A stretch of 64,000 bases of DNA from Planctomycetales bacterium (GCA_027449865.1 DAIDKV010000110.1:1-64000), one strand, 5' to 3'. Counted from the stretch's first letter, positions 53,454 through 62,521 are shown. Program-made: numbers and translations. The notes: generated by a model not told the origin, from the letters alone.

Positions 53454-54764
53454 TCAATTTTGAGCCGGCTGAGCCCCCGATCCTTGGTCCTCACGCGAAT
53501 GGGAGCGGGTCTGGCCGGCGTGCAGGCGGTAACGATTCGCCAGGCCCGCCTCGCCCCGGCGGTCGTGGTAGTCCGCCAGCAGGCGGCTCGCGTCGGGATC
53601 GGTTGGACGCTCGGCGAGGATGCGCTCGGCCCATCGGGCGCCCTCGTCGTCGTGCCCGTGCGCGAACATCCACCGGGAGATCCCCATCTGGCTCTCTCGG
53701 TCGTGCGGCGAGGCAACCAGCCGCTTCCGAAACTCGGCGAGCTGCCGATGCTCGTCACGCAGGCGGTTCACGACAAGCTGCTCGGCGCGGGCCTCCTCGG
53801 GACGGCCCAGCCGGGCGAGCGCCAGTCCGCGCTGATGGCGGATTCCCACCTCGAACGGATCGAGGGCGATCGCGCGGTCGAGCTGCTGGAGCGCGACCGG
53901 CCAGTCGCCCCGACGACCCAGGAGACCCGCCAGCTCGGCGCGGGCTCCGGCGTCCCGGCCGTTGAGCTCAACGGCGCGGAGAAGGTGACGCTCGGCCGCC
54001 GCATCGTCGCCGCGTTCGGCGAGGTTCCGGCCTGCCCCGAGGTGCGCCTGAAAGTCGTCGGGATGCATGCGGAGATAGGTATCATAGGCCGAGGCCGCCT
54101 CGGCATTCCGGTGCGCGGCGCGGAGCGATTCGGCAAGACCGAGCCGGGCGCGCCCCAGGTTCGGATCGCGACGCAGCGCCTCCCGGTAATCGTCGAGCAC
54201 GAGGCTGGCCCCGTCGGCCTCTCGGGCGTGGATCTCCGCGAGCCAGAGGTGAGGCGTCGGGTCGCTGGGAAAGTCGGCCGACCATCGATCCAGGACAACC
54301 GCCGCCCGCTTCAGGTCGTAGGTCTCCAGAGAGGCCCGCGCGAGGGCCTCGTCGAGCTGACGGTCGGGCCGGGTCGCCTCGGCGAAGGCCCGGGTCAGAT
54401 CCGAGAGGGCCTCGGCGGGGCGCCCCATCTTCGCGGCGATCAGAGCCCGGAGGAACTTCAGGTCGTCCATCCCCGCCCCAAGTCCCTGCGCCTGCTTTAG
54501 TTCATCCGCAGCCAGAGCCAGCCGGCCCTTCGCCGCGGCGAGCCGGCCGTTCAGCAGGTGGGCCGGAACCGATCGGGGCGCGGCCGTCAACCAGGCCGAG
54601 AGGATCCCATCCGCCTCATCTAGCCGACCCTCCTGGATCGCCCGAAGCGCCGACCGCTCCTCGGAGCCCCCGACCGGTCGGATCAGCCAGACCACGCCGA
54701 GAACGATCACCCCGAGCGCCGCTCCCATCGCGAGCCCTCGAAATCGCGGACGGAACCGTCCCAT
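53454..54764 (-). CDS. Membrane-anchored TPR protein
   Basis: 436 residues. One N-terminal membrane helix (AMGAALGVIVLGVVWLI, about residues 12-28) is followed by about ten TPR units with typical positions (EEARAEQLVVNRL, AEAASAYDTYLRMHPDDFQAHLGAGRNLAERGD). The array is predicted to face the periplasm. It is the first gene of the CRTAC1/pseudopilin cassette, so a scaffold role is likely. The start at 54764 (MGRFRPRFRG) puts the basic residues just before the helix. Confidence 0.85.
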   Translation of the reverse strand: MGRFRPRFRGLAMGAALGVIVLGVVWLIRPVGGSEERSALRAIQEGRLDEADGILSAWLTAAPRSVPAHLLNGRLAAAKGRLALAADELKQAQGLGAGMDDLKFLRALIAAKMGRPAEALSDLTRAFAEATRPDRQLDEALARASLETYDLKRAAVVLDRWSADFPSDPTPHLWLAEIHAREADGASLVLDDYREALRRDPNLGRARLGLAESLRAAHRNAEAASAYDTYLRMHPDDFQAHLGAGRNLAERGDDAAAERHLLRAVELNGRDAGARAELAGLLGRRGDWPVALQQLDRAIALDPFEVGIRHQRGLALARLGRPEEARAEQLVVNRLRDEHRQLAEFRKRLVASPHDRESQMGISRWMFAHGHDDEGARWAERILAERPTDPDASRLLADYHDRRGEAGLANRYRLHAGQTRSHSREDQGSGAQPAQN

Positions 54765-55032
54765 CCCAGACCTCCGAATCCCGCGACGACCCTGAAAACC
54801 TGGACCAAAGCAGGACGGCCAATCGCCTCGTCAACCTCATCATCCCCGCCAGGTGCGGGTCTCGTCAAGCAAGGGAGAAAGCTCCATCAACCCACGAGCC
54901 AATCTCGCAATCTCCCTTGCCGCACGATACGGATGCGACTATCCTCTCATTCGATCTAACGAGTTCTTTCCGTCCACGTACGAACCAGGCGGAAACGATC
55001 ACCCGAATGGACTGCGTAACGGAGTTCGACGA

Positions 55033-56322
55033 ATGATGCATGCGGCGACACCGATTCCCTTTCTTAAGGATCGAAATCGACAATCAAGCGATCCTGGATG
55101 GAAAGCGATTCTGGTGACGACCATCCTGTCGATTCTATTTATTTGTATAACTCGATGGAAAATCGCCCGAAAAAGTGCCGTGGAGTCTGACGAGGTGCAA
55201 TATCTTCGGGAGATCTCGACGCAGTGGTTTCCGATGCACCACACCCTGTTCAAGACGGCCGGGAGAGGGATTGGAATGCTCGTCGGTGATCCGTATCGTG
55301 GCTTTCTGGTGCTGGACATGTTCACCAGCGCCCTGGCGTTGGTTGGGGTCTGGTGGTTGTTGCGGGCGATTGTCCCGCCAAGGATCGCCGCCGCTGGTGC
55401 GTTCGTGCTGGGCGTCGGACCAAATTTCTGGGGCTATGGCGCGATCGCGGGGAATTACACGGCGATCGTCCTGGTTGGATCCCTCCTGATGGGGATCGCG
55501 ATCCGCGGATATCGAAGTCCCGCCGCCTGGCATCCAGACACCGCCGCGTTGGTGCTGGCCATCGGGGCCGGCTACCGATCGGATATCGGCCTCTTCTGGT
55601 TCCCCACGTTCGCCGTGATTCTCTGGCAGCATCGGTGGAAGCGGTCGATCGTGGCCGCGGCCCTTTTCGTCGCGATCAACCTCGTCTGGTTCGTCCTCAT
55701 GCTCGACGAGGCCGGCGGATGGCTTCGATACCGTGAGGCGACCTCCGAGTTCGGTCGAAGCGCGGGGGCCTTGAATTCGTACTGGAACCTTGGATTCGTG
55801 GACGGTCCCGTCCGATACGCCGTCAAGCTGGGGCTGGCCCTCGCCGGCACGCTCGGCCCGGCCTTGATCTTCGTTCCAAGGGGACTGGCGAGGCTACGTT
55901 CTCACCCGGAAGGCCGCTTCCTCGTGGGGCTCCTGGCCATGGGAATCCTCCCCGCCCTGGCGACTCACCTTCTGATCCACTTCGGCGTTCCTGGCTACTG
56001 TTTTCACTATCTCCCGGCCCTGATGATACTCATCGTCCTCGGGATCGGCCGTGACCCGATGTTCGCAAGCCTCCCCAGGAACGCCGATCATCCGTCGACC
56101 TTCGATCGCGCCGAGGTGCGATTGCTGGGGATGGCCACCGTGCTCGCGATGTTCTTCTGGTTCTACCCCGCGACGCTCTCGGCCCCCGGATGGCGTGGTG
56201 AACTGGACCTCGCCCTCGGCCGGCTTACCCGGGCGGGGATCGCTCAGGCCCCCCCGGAACGGAAAGGGAAAGTCTGGCCGACCGCCAATTCCCAACGACC
56301 CGGCGGCCTGGTTAGCCATTAG
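55033..56322 (+). CDS. Polytopic membrane protein resembling a GT39/GT83-type glycosyltransferase
   Basis: 429 residues with about ten membrane helices. After the first helix (ILVTTILSILFICITRW) there is a periplasmic loop with DEVQYLREISTQWFPMHHTL. An acidic residue pair and such a loop are typical of PMT/ArnT-like glycosyltransferases. Helices then alternate with short loops to the end. The usual catalytic DE motif is only loosely present, so a lipid-linked sugar transfer role is inferred, not shown. The start at 55033 (ATGATG) has GGAG 8 nt upstream; the frame extends further upstream into lower-GC sequence. The 5' part has visibly lower GC than its neighbours. Confidence 0.5.
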   Translation: MMHAATPIPFLKDRNRQSSDPGWKAILVTTILSILFICITRWKIARKSAVESDEVQYLREISTQWFPMHHTLFKTAGRGIGMLVGDPYRGFLVLDMFTSALALVGVWWLLRAIVPPRIAAAGAFVLGVGPNFWGYGAIAGNYTAIVLVGSLLMGIAIRGYRSPAAWHPDTAALVLAIGAGYRSDIGLFWFPTFAVILWQHRWKRSIVAAALFVAINLVWFVLMLDEAGGWLRYREATSEFGRSAGALNSYWNLGFVDGPVRYAVKLGLALAGTLGPALIFVPRGLARLRSHPEGRFLVGLLAMGILPALATHLLIHFGVPGYCFHYLPALMILIVLGIGRDPMFASLPRNADHPSTFDRAEVRLLGMATVLAMFFWFYPATLSAPGWRGELDLALGRLTRAGIAQAPPERKGKVWPTANSQRPGGLVSH

Positions 56323-56377
56323 GCTCGCGCCAGGCGATCGGGTCCCCGGGTCGAAACGCCTCGGGAATCGTCGCGCG

Positions 56378-56407
56378 CTTGACGCTCGTTCTCCAGCGCT
56401 CCTACAT
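56378..56407 (+). promoter_or_regulatory. Promoter of the TPR gene pair
   Basis: TTGACG (56378-56383) and TACATT (56402-56407) are separated by 18 nt, about 40 nt upstream of the ATG at 56446. AGGAG lies 7 nt before that ATG. Confidence 0.5.
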
Positions 56408-56445
56408 TAATAGATGGACCACTCGTCCTACCTCAGGAGCGTTCC

Positions 56446-59208
56446 ATGTTGCGTCGAGTCGCGGGCTGGCGGTGCCTGATCCTCGTGGCCATCGGTGGTG
56501 CGACGATCGGGACGGGTGTTCCGGCCGACGCGGGTGAGGATACCCGGACGATCAACCGGTTCCTCGATGAATTAAAAGCCCACGGCCTCTACGAGCAGGC
56601 GTCCTACTACATCGGCCAACTCCGACAGGATGCCACGCTGCCGGCCGACCAAAAGGCCGGCCTCGATTACGAGGAAGGGCGCATCCTGATCGACGAGGCC
56701 AGTCGAGCCGACCTGGTCCGCCGGGATGAGTTGCTCCGCGAGGCCAAGGAGAAGCTCGATGGGTTTGTGAAGTCCCATCCGCAGGCTCCCGAGGCACGCG
56801 AGGCCCTCGTGCAGATTGGCAAGCTCCTCTTCGAACGGGGATACATGGCCGTCCTGCTCGGCGAGGAAGCCCAGGACAAGGCCAAGAAGGAATCCCGGCT
56901 CGCCGAGGCCCGATCCGCCTACAGCGAAGCCAGGGACGTCTACGGCAAGGCTGTTCAGTCGCTGGCCCCGGTGCTGGCGAAGTTCCCGGTCTCGATGCCC
57001 GAGAACGACCCGAGGCGTCCGCAGCGTGACATGGTCGAAGCCTCGTACCTCAACGCGATGCTCCAGCAGGGCGTCTGCGATCACGAACTGGCGCAGACCT
57101 TCCCCGAGGGATCAGCCGAGCGCATCCGCCTGCTCGACGGGGCTCTCAAGCAGTTCGACACGATGAACAAGGAGCATCGGACCCAGTGGGCCGGGCTCGC
57201 CGCCCGGATGTGGCAGGCGAAATGTTATGAGGAGAAGGGCGAGCTGGGTCCCGCCATCGGCCTTTACAAGGAACTCCTGGAACACAGCGATCCCCATCTT
57301 CGAGACCTCCAGCGTTTCGTCGGCTACTTCTATGTCGTCGCGCGCTACAAGCGCAAGGAATACCCACTCGCCGCCGACCAGGCCGTCGGCTGGCTCAATA
57401 CCTTCAATCGGAAAAGCGAGCGGCTCACCCGCGAGGGTCTCGGCATTCAGTTCGAACTGGCCCGGGCCATCGATGCCCAGATGCCCAACATCTCGCAGAA
57501 CGATCGGCCGGCCGCCGTTCGCAAGATCGTCGAGGCACTCGGTCAGGTTGTCCGCTATCCCTCGCCTTTCAAGAAGGAGGCCCTGACGCTCCTGCGAAAG
57601 TACAAGCCGAGCGCCGCGATCAAGGCCGAGGAAATCGCCAGGCTCAACTATCAGGACGCCATGGAGCACGCGGATGAAGCCATGGGCGAGCACGACTGGC
57701 CCCGTGCCATCGCCATGCTGAAGCACGCCGTGCTCAAGATGAATGGTGGCCACGAGCCCGACAAGATGAACGCGGCTCGATATAACCTGGCCTTCTGTTA
57801 CTACATGGATAAGCGGTTCTACGAAGCCTATGTGATCGCCGACCACCTCGCTCACCGCTATCCGCAAGGAGGGCTGGCGCCCAAGGCCACGCTGATCGGG
57901 ATGCAGGCCCTGGTCGATGCCTACAACACCTACACTGAGGTCGACCGGCTCAGCGACATCGATCGTGTGATCGAAATGGCGAAATACACGGCAGAGACCT
58001 GGCCCGATCGCGAGGAGGGAGACGACGCCCGACTTAACCTCGGCCAGATCTACCTCGGCCGGGGACAGTACGATCAATCCATCGCCGCCCTGGCAGCGAT
58101 TCCGCGGAAGTCGACGCGATGGCTGGAAGGACAGACTCGTCTCGGTGGCGCCCACTGGGCCAAGAGCCGAGTCCTCGAGCGAAAAGGCGACACGAAAAAC
58201 GCCGCGGTCGAGACGCAGAAAGCTCGCCAGGTCCTCGAATCGGCCCTCAAGGCCCGGCGCGAGGCCAACACCGCTCCCACCGATCCCGGACTGGTCGGAA
58301 ACGTCGGCGACCTTGCGATTGTGTTGACCGAGTCCGGGAACTCGGCCGACGCGCTGAAGCTCGTCGACCCGGTTATCAAGGCCCAGACCACTCGATCGGG
58401 ACCAGGCTACTCGCGGCTGATGGAAGCCCAGCTCATGGCCTTCATCGGCACGAATCAGGTGAACCAGGCCATCGCCACGATGAAGGCGCTGGAGCAAGCC
58501 GGCGGCGGCGCCGGGCTCACCCAACTCTATTTGAAGCTCGGACGACTCCTCCGCCACGAGCTTGACTCGCTTGAGCAGAAGGGGAACACAGCCGCCTTCA
58601 CCCAGATGCACCAGTCGTATCGAACCTTCCTGACAACCCTCGCCGGCGCGAAGAGCGGACAGACCTACGAGTCGCTCCAGTGGGCCGGCGAGAGCCTGCT
58701 CGACCTGGGCGCATCTGCCGACGCCGAGAAAGTCCTCTCCCGCGTTCTCAAGGACTTCGCTCAGAACCCCGAGTTCCTCCAGCAGCCAGGCGGGCCGATG
58801 AACTTGCTCCGTACCCGCCTCAAGCTCGCCGCTGCTTATCGTGGGCTGGCGGAGTTCGACGCGGCGAATTCGCTGGTCGAGGAAGTCCTCTCGCAATACC
58901 CCAAGTACCTCGAGCCCCAGCTCGAAAAGGGGAAGCTGCTGGAGGCCGAGGCCGAGGCGAGCCGCGGCGAGTGGTCGGCCTCGCTCGCCTACTGGAAGCA
59001 ACTGGCCCGAAAGCTCCAGGGCGCCCGCCCGACCCGGCTCGAATACTACGACGCCTGGTATCACATTTCCTACGCTTACATGCAGATGAAGCAGCCGCTC
59101 AACGCCAAGCGAGCACTCCAGGGAATCATGCGGCTCTCGCCGAGTGTCGGCAGCCCCGAGATGAAGGCAAAGTACCAGGCCCTGCTGAACCGACTCTCCA
59201 AATCGTGA
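56446..59208 (+). CDS. Exported TPR protein
   Basis: 920 residues with a signal peptide (CLILVAIGGATIGTGVPADA). Helical TPR-like repeats fill almost the whole chain (LYEQASYYIGQLRQ, EAREALVQIGKLLFERGYM, YDQSIAALAAIPRKSTRWLEGQTRLGGAHWAKSRVLERKG and others). There is no catalytic motif. The protein is presumably periplasmic and acts in protein-protein contacts. It has its own promoter and is followed after 12 nt by a second TPR gene, suggesting the two act together. Confidence 0.85.
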   Translation: MLRRVAGWRCLILVAIGGATIGTGVPADAGEDTRTINRFLDELKAHGLYEQASYYIGQLRQDATLPADQKAGLDYEEGRILIDEASRADLVRRDELLREAKEKLDGFVKSHPQAPEAREALVQIGKLLFERGYMAVLLGEEAQDKAKKESRLAEARSAYSEARDVYGKAVQSLAPVLAKFPVSMPENDPRRPQRDMVEASYLNAMLQQGVCDHELAQTFPEGSAERIRLLDGALKQFDTMNKEHRTQWAGLAARMWQAKCYEEKGELGPAIGLYKELLEHSDPHLRDLQRFVGYFYVVARYKRKEYPLAADQAVGWLNTFNRKSERLTREGLGIQFELARAIDAQMPNISQNDRPAAVRKIVEALGQVVRYPSPFKKEALTLLRKYKPSAAIKAEEIARLNYQDAMEHADEAMGEHDWPRAIAMLKHAVLKMNGGHEPDKMNAARYNLAFCYYMDKRFYEAYVIADHLAHRYPQGGLAPKATLIGMQALVDAYNTYTEVDRLSDIDRVIEMAKYTAETWPDREEGDDARLNLGQIYLGRGQYDQSIAALAAIPRKSTRWLEGQTRLGGAHWAKSRVLERKGDTKNAAVETQKARQVLESALKARREANTAPTDPGLVGNVGDLAIVLTESGNSADALKLVDPVIKAQTTRSGPGYSRLMEAQLMAFIGTNQVNQAIATMKALEQAGGGAGLTQLYLKLGRLLRHELDSLEQKGNTAAFTQMHQSYRTFLTTLAGAKSGQTYESLQWAGESLLDLGASADAEKVLSRVLKDFAQNPEFLQQPGGPMNLLRTRLKLAAAYRGLAEFDAANSLVEEVLSQYPKYLEPQLEKGKLLEAEAEASRGEWSASLAYWKQLARKLQGARPTRLEYYDAWYHISYAYMQMKQPLNAKRALQGIMRLSPSVGSPEMKAKYQALLNRLSKS

Positions 59209-59220
59209 GGAACTCCTCGG

Positions 59221-60303
59221 ATGTCGAAGACCAGCGCGCGACGCGGAATGTGCCGTCTCTTCCTCGCCGCGATCGTTGCCGTGGCGGTTATCTCGCCTTC
59301 GTCGGGGCTCCGTGCCGACGACATCGCCCTCGTCCCAGGCGCGAAGATCAAGCAGGCGATTGGTGGTCGGGTCCGGGGCACAATCAAGTCTGAGACGCCG
59401 ACCGAGGTTGTCGTCACTCTCGGCGCCAATACCGTGACGGTCCCCACGGACCAGATCACTTCGATCCGTTACGACTTGCAGTCGGCCAGTTACCAGCTCG
59501 GCGAGAGTCGGGAGTCAGCCGGCCAACTTGCCGAGGCGGCCGACCTTTACAAAAAGGCCGCCGCGGATACCTCCGGCCGCCCGTTCCCGCACCAGGCGGC
59601 GCTCTTCCGCGAGGCGAAGGTTCTCGCGGAACTGGCGATGCTTGATCCCGGACAGGCCAACGCGGCGAATGACAAACTGAACCAGTTCATCCGGACCTAT
59701 CCCGGGGGCCGTCATATCGCCGCGGCTCGCGAGGCGCTGGCCCGGCTCCAGATCCAGTCCAACGACTTTACAGGCGCCGAGGCGACCATAGCCACGCTCG
59801 CGCGGATGCCGAAGGGGGGCGAGCGCTCGGCCGTCATCCGCGGTCGCCTCCTCGAAAAGCAGGGGAAACACGACGAGGCGATCGCCGAGATGGACCGGAT
59901 CATCGCCGCCTCGCCGAAGGGCTCCGATCGCCAGCGCGCCGCACGCCTCGCCAAGGCCGAGAGCCTTGCCGCGGTGAAGCGATTTTCGGAGGCCGAGACG
60001 CTGCTCCGCGAGGTCATCCGCGAGAACCCAGCCGAGGACGCCGAGTCGCAGGCCCCGGCCTATAACACGCTCGGCGACTGCCTCCGCGCCGCCAACCGGC
60101 CCAAGGATGCCCTGATCGCCTACCTGCACACCGACCTTCTCTACAGCAAGGACCGCGAGGAACATCCCCGCGCCCTGGCCGCCATCTCGACGATCTTCCG
60201 ACAACTCAAGCAGGACGGCCGGGCCGACGAGTTCGCCCAGCGGCTCAAGCAGGAGTATCCTAACAGCGCCTGGACCAGTCAGCGAACAGCCGAATCTCGT
60301 TGA
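59221..60303 (+). CDS. Exported TPR protein with an N-terminal SHD1-like beta domain
   Basis: 360 residues. Signal peptide (LFLAAIVAVAVISPSSGLRA), then a small beta domain (GGRVRGTIKSETPTEVVVTLG, TVTVPTDQITSIRYD) seen at the start of many planctomycete TPR proteins. About seven TPR units follow (FSEAETLLREVIRENP, LRAANRPKDALIAYLHTDLLYSKDREEHPRALAAI). It lies 12 nt after the larger TPR gene and ends before a strong bidirectional terminator. Confidence 0.85.
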   Translation: MSKTSARRGMCRLFLAAIVAVAVISPSSGLRADDIALVPGAKIKQAIGGRVRGTIKSETPTEVVVTLGANTVTVPTDQITSIRYDLQSASYQLGESRESAGQLAEAADLYKKAAADTSGRPFPHQAALFREAKVLAELAMLDPGQANAANDKLNQFIRTYPGGRHIAAAREALARLQIQSNDFTGAEATIATLARMPKGGERSAVIRGRLLEKQGKHDEAIAEMDRIIAASPKGSDRQRAARLAKAESLAAVKRFSEAETLLREVIRENPAEDAESQAPAYNTLGDCLRAANRPKDALIAYLHTDLLYSKDREEHPRALAAISTIFRQLKQDGRADEFAQRLKQEYPNSAWTSQRTAESR

Positions 60304-60320
60304 TCAGATGGAATCTCAAA

Positions 60321-60373
60321 GAGAAACCGCCGAGGAATCAGAGCCTTCAAGGCTCGTTCCTCGGCGGTTTCTC
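60321..60373. terminator. Bidirectional terminator with a 17-bp perfect stem
   Basis: GAGAAACCGCCGAGGAA (60321-60337) and TTCCTCGGCGGTTTCTC (60357-60373) are perfect complements. The loop contains a second palindrome, GAGCCTTCAAGGCTC. It lies between the convergent TPR and cytochrome c peroxidase genes and should stop transcription from both sides. Confidence 0.85.
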
Positions 60374-60402
60374 CTTTCAACAATCACGCTTTTAGTCGGC
60401 GA

Positions 60403-61887
60403 TTAGCGAAGACCCATCGGGTGAAATACCGAGGCGACCTTCTTGCTGGGCGGGGTCAGCGCCGCCTTCGGATCGACCGTCTTGCCGTCCGGTCCGGGCG
60501 GGAGGGTCGGGAGCAGCTCGTCGAGCTTCTTCGTCTGGCCGGTGAGGGCCTTCATGAAGGCGACGACGTCGGCCTTCTCCTGCTTGGTCAGGTTGAGCTT
60601 CTTCATGTCCACGTCGAGATAGGGGTTGGGCGTGCCCCCCTTGTCGTAGTGCTCGACGACCTCTTCGAGTGTGGCGAGGCTGCCGTCGTGCATGTATGGG
60701 CCGGTGTTCTCGATGTCGCGGACCGTCGGAGTCTTGAAGGCTCCGATGCTGCCGTCGTACCGGGCGCCGTAGGGCTCCACGGCCCACCGGCCGAGATCCT
60801 TGAAATGCCCCGCCTCGCCTTCCTTCTTCCCCGGCTCCCAGCCGATGCCAAGGTTGTGGAATTGCTCGTCGGTGAAATTGAAGCCAGTGTGGCAAAGAGT
60901 GCACTTCGCCTTCTGGCGAGCAACTCCGGGACGGAACTCGTCGTCGAGAGTCAGTGAGAGGCCGAAAAGGACCATGCCCCGCTTCTCGCTCTCGTTCAGG
61001 GCGTTCAGGTCGCCGCCGTTATATTTGTCATACTTCGAGTCGCCCGAGATCGCCGCGACCCGCTCGAAGGTAGCAATGGCCTTCGCCATCGCGTCGAGGG
61101 TCACGTCGGTGCCGAAAACCTTGCGGAACTGGTCGCGATAGCCGGGGATCTTTCTCAGCCGCTCGATGATCTGCTTGTACGACTGCTTGCCCATCTCGAT
61201 CGGGTTCTGAACCGGCCCCTGCGCCTGGCCTTCCAGCGAAGGCGCTCGACCGTCCCAGAACATGCTCTTGCCGTAGACGGTGTTTATAACCGTCGGGGCG
61301 CTCCGGCTCCCGGTCTGGCCATCGATCCCGATTGACGACGGCATCTGGTCGGTCCAGCCGTGCGCCGGGTTATGGCAGGTGGCGCAGCTCACGGTTCCGT
61401 CGAGCGAGACCCGCGGGTCGAAGTAGAGCTGACGCCCCAACTCGTACTTCCCTTTCGTGATCGGGTTCGCGACCGGCACATTGACCTTCGTCGCGATCGG
61501 CTGGAAGCCGGCCGGGACGGTCACGCTCATCGGCTCGTCGTGGATCAGTTCAGACCTGGTGGGCATCCAGAGGTAATCAAACGGGGTCGGGCCCTCCTGG
61601 GCCTCGCCGCCCTTGATCTCTTCCTTTACCACATCGGTAAGATTCTTCGTATTGATCCGCTGGCTCGGGGTGGTAATCTCGCCCTGCGACTTCTGCGTCT
61701 CGGCCTTCTGGGCCGGTCCTGAAGGCTGCGTTTGAGGCTTTGCCTGCGCAACCAGGCCGGCTCCCGCCTGCGGGCTGTGCTCGGGGCCGACGCTGGCGGA
61801 CATTTCCGCCGAATCGCATCCTAACGATCCGATCATCGTCGCGGTGCCAAGGGCGAGGGCCGCGGCTGATCGCAAACCACGCATCAT
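60403..61887 (-). CDS. Di-heme cytochrome c peroxidase lipoprotein (MauG/CCP family)
   Basis: 494 residues. Lipoprotein signal ending in MIGSLGCDSAE (Cys then Asp). Two c-type heme motifs are present: CATCHNPAH near residue 165 and CTLCHTGF near 328. Between and around them are the family features SAPTVINTVYGKSMFWDGRAPSLEGQ and KTPTVRDIENTGPYMHDGSL. The C-terminal helix pair and Pro-rich tail follow. Members reduce hydrogen peroxide with electrons from small cytochromes, or oxidise other substrates. The start at 61887 (MMRGLRS) has AGGAG 5 nt upstream. A promoter overlapped by a Fur-like palindrome lies about 95 nt upstream. Confidence 0.9.
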   Translation of the reverse strand: MMRGLRSAAALALGTATMIGSLGCDSAEMSASVGPEHSPQAGAGLVAQAKPQTQPSGPAQKAETQKSQGEITTPSQRINTKNLTDVVKEEIKGGEAQEGPTPFDYLWMPTRSELIHDEPMSVTVPAGFQPIATKVNVPVANPITKGKYELGRQLYFDPRVSLDGTVSCATCHNPAHGWTDQMPSSIGIDGQTGSRSAPTVINTVYGKSMFWDGRAPSLEGQAQGPVQNPIEMGKQSYKQIIERLRKIPGYRDQFRKVFGTDVTLDAMAKAIATFERVAAISGDSKYDKYNGGDLNALNESEKRGMVLFGLSLTLDDEFRPGVARQKAKCTLCHTGFNFTDEQFHNLGIGWEPGKKEGEAGHFKDLGRWAVEPYGARYDGSIGAFKTPTVRDIENTGPYMHDGSLATLEEVVEHYDKGGTPNPYLDVDMKKLNLTKQEKADVVAFMKALTGQTKKLDELLPTLPPGPDGKTVDPKAALTPPSKKVASVFHPMGLR

Positions 61888-61979
61888 TCGTCTCCTCTCA
61901 GCGGCCCGGAGGTTCCTCCCGGCCGGCCTCGTCGATACACTCAATGCGGTCGGCACACCGGCCGCGTCTCGGGGCCCGA

Positions 61980-61998
61980 ATCGATAATCATTATCGAT
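61980..61998. promoter_or_regulatory. Fur-like operator palindrome
   Basis: ATCGATAATCATTATCGAT is a perfect 19-bp palindrome around a central C. The inner 15 bases match the Fur 7-1-7 site TGATAATCATTATCA at 13 of 15 positions. It overlaps the -10 element of the peroxidase promoter. A Fur-family regulator is the likely binder; the Fur, PerR or other subtype cannot be told from sequence. Confidence 0.75.
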
Positions 61999-62018
61999 AG
62001 GCGGTCTGGTAGGGTCAA
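61990..62018 (-). promoter_or_regulatory. Promoter of the cytochrome c peroxidase gene
   Basis: On the minus strand, TTGACC (62013-62018) and GATAAT (61990-61995) are spaced by exactly 17 nt. Each hexamer is one base off consensus. The -10 is one half-site of the Fur-like palindrome. Confidence 0.65.
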
Positions 62019-62080
62019 GGACAGGCGCGTTGAGGCCGCGATGGGGGTTATCGTCGATGAAGTCGAGGCCGAGGATCGGG

Positions 62081-62458
62081 ATGTCGGGCGAGCAGACGAT
62101 CGAGGTCGGGCCGTCGAATCGGATCAGCTTCGCCGACGCGCGGATGCCCGCGATCCTGGCGACTCCCTGGCTGATCGCCTACCTGGAATATACCGCCCGC
62201 GATACGATTGCTGAGTGTCTGGACGACCATGAACGAAGCGTCGGAACATCGGTCGATGTCGAGCATCTCGCTCCCGCGCCCGAGGGCTCCAAGGTCACGT
62301 GTCGCGCCCGGGTGATCCATGTGGACGGCGCGGTTGTGACCTTCGCCGTCGAGGCTCACGACGACATCGAGCCGGTCGCGCGGGGAATTCATCGCCGTCG
62401 GGTGATCGACGTCGACCGCTTCGCCCGACGCGTGGCCCGGAAGCGGGCCGGTTCGTGA
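62081..62458 (+). CDS. FlK-like hot-dog fold thioesterase
   Basis: 125 residues, single hot-dog domain: MPAILATPWLIAYLEYTARDTIAECLD, then VGTSVDVEHLAPAPEGSKVTCRARVIHVDGAVVTFAVEAHDD. The TxxxxE and ...H residues fit the Thr/Glu/His triad of fluoroacetyl-CoA thioesterase-type enzymes. The substrate is not known. The start at 62081 has GAGG just upstream; 62057 (MKSRPRIG) is possible. It is divergent from the peroxidase gene, and the Fur-like site lies between them. Confidence 0.82.
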   Translation: MSGEQTIEVGPSNRISFADARMPAILATPWLIAYLEYTARDTIAECLDDHERSVGTSVDVEHLAPAPEGSKVTCRARVIHVDGAVVTFAVEAHDDIEPVARGIHRRRVIDVDRFARRVARKRAGS

Positions 62459-62521
62459 TCCCTGCTGTTGAGCGTCGCAAAAGCCCAGTTCAACGATCCC
62501 ACTCCACGGATTCTATTTGCC

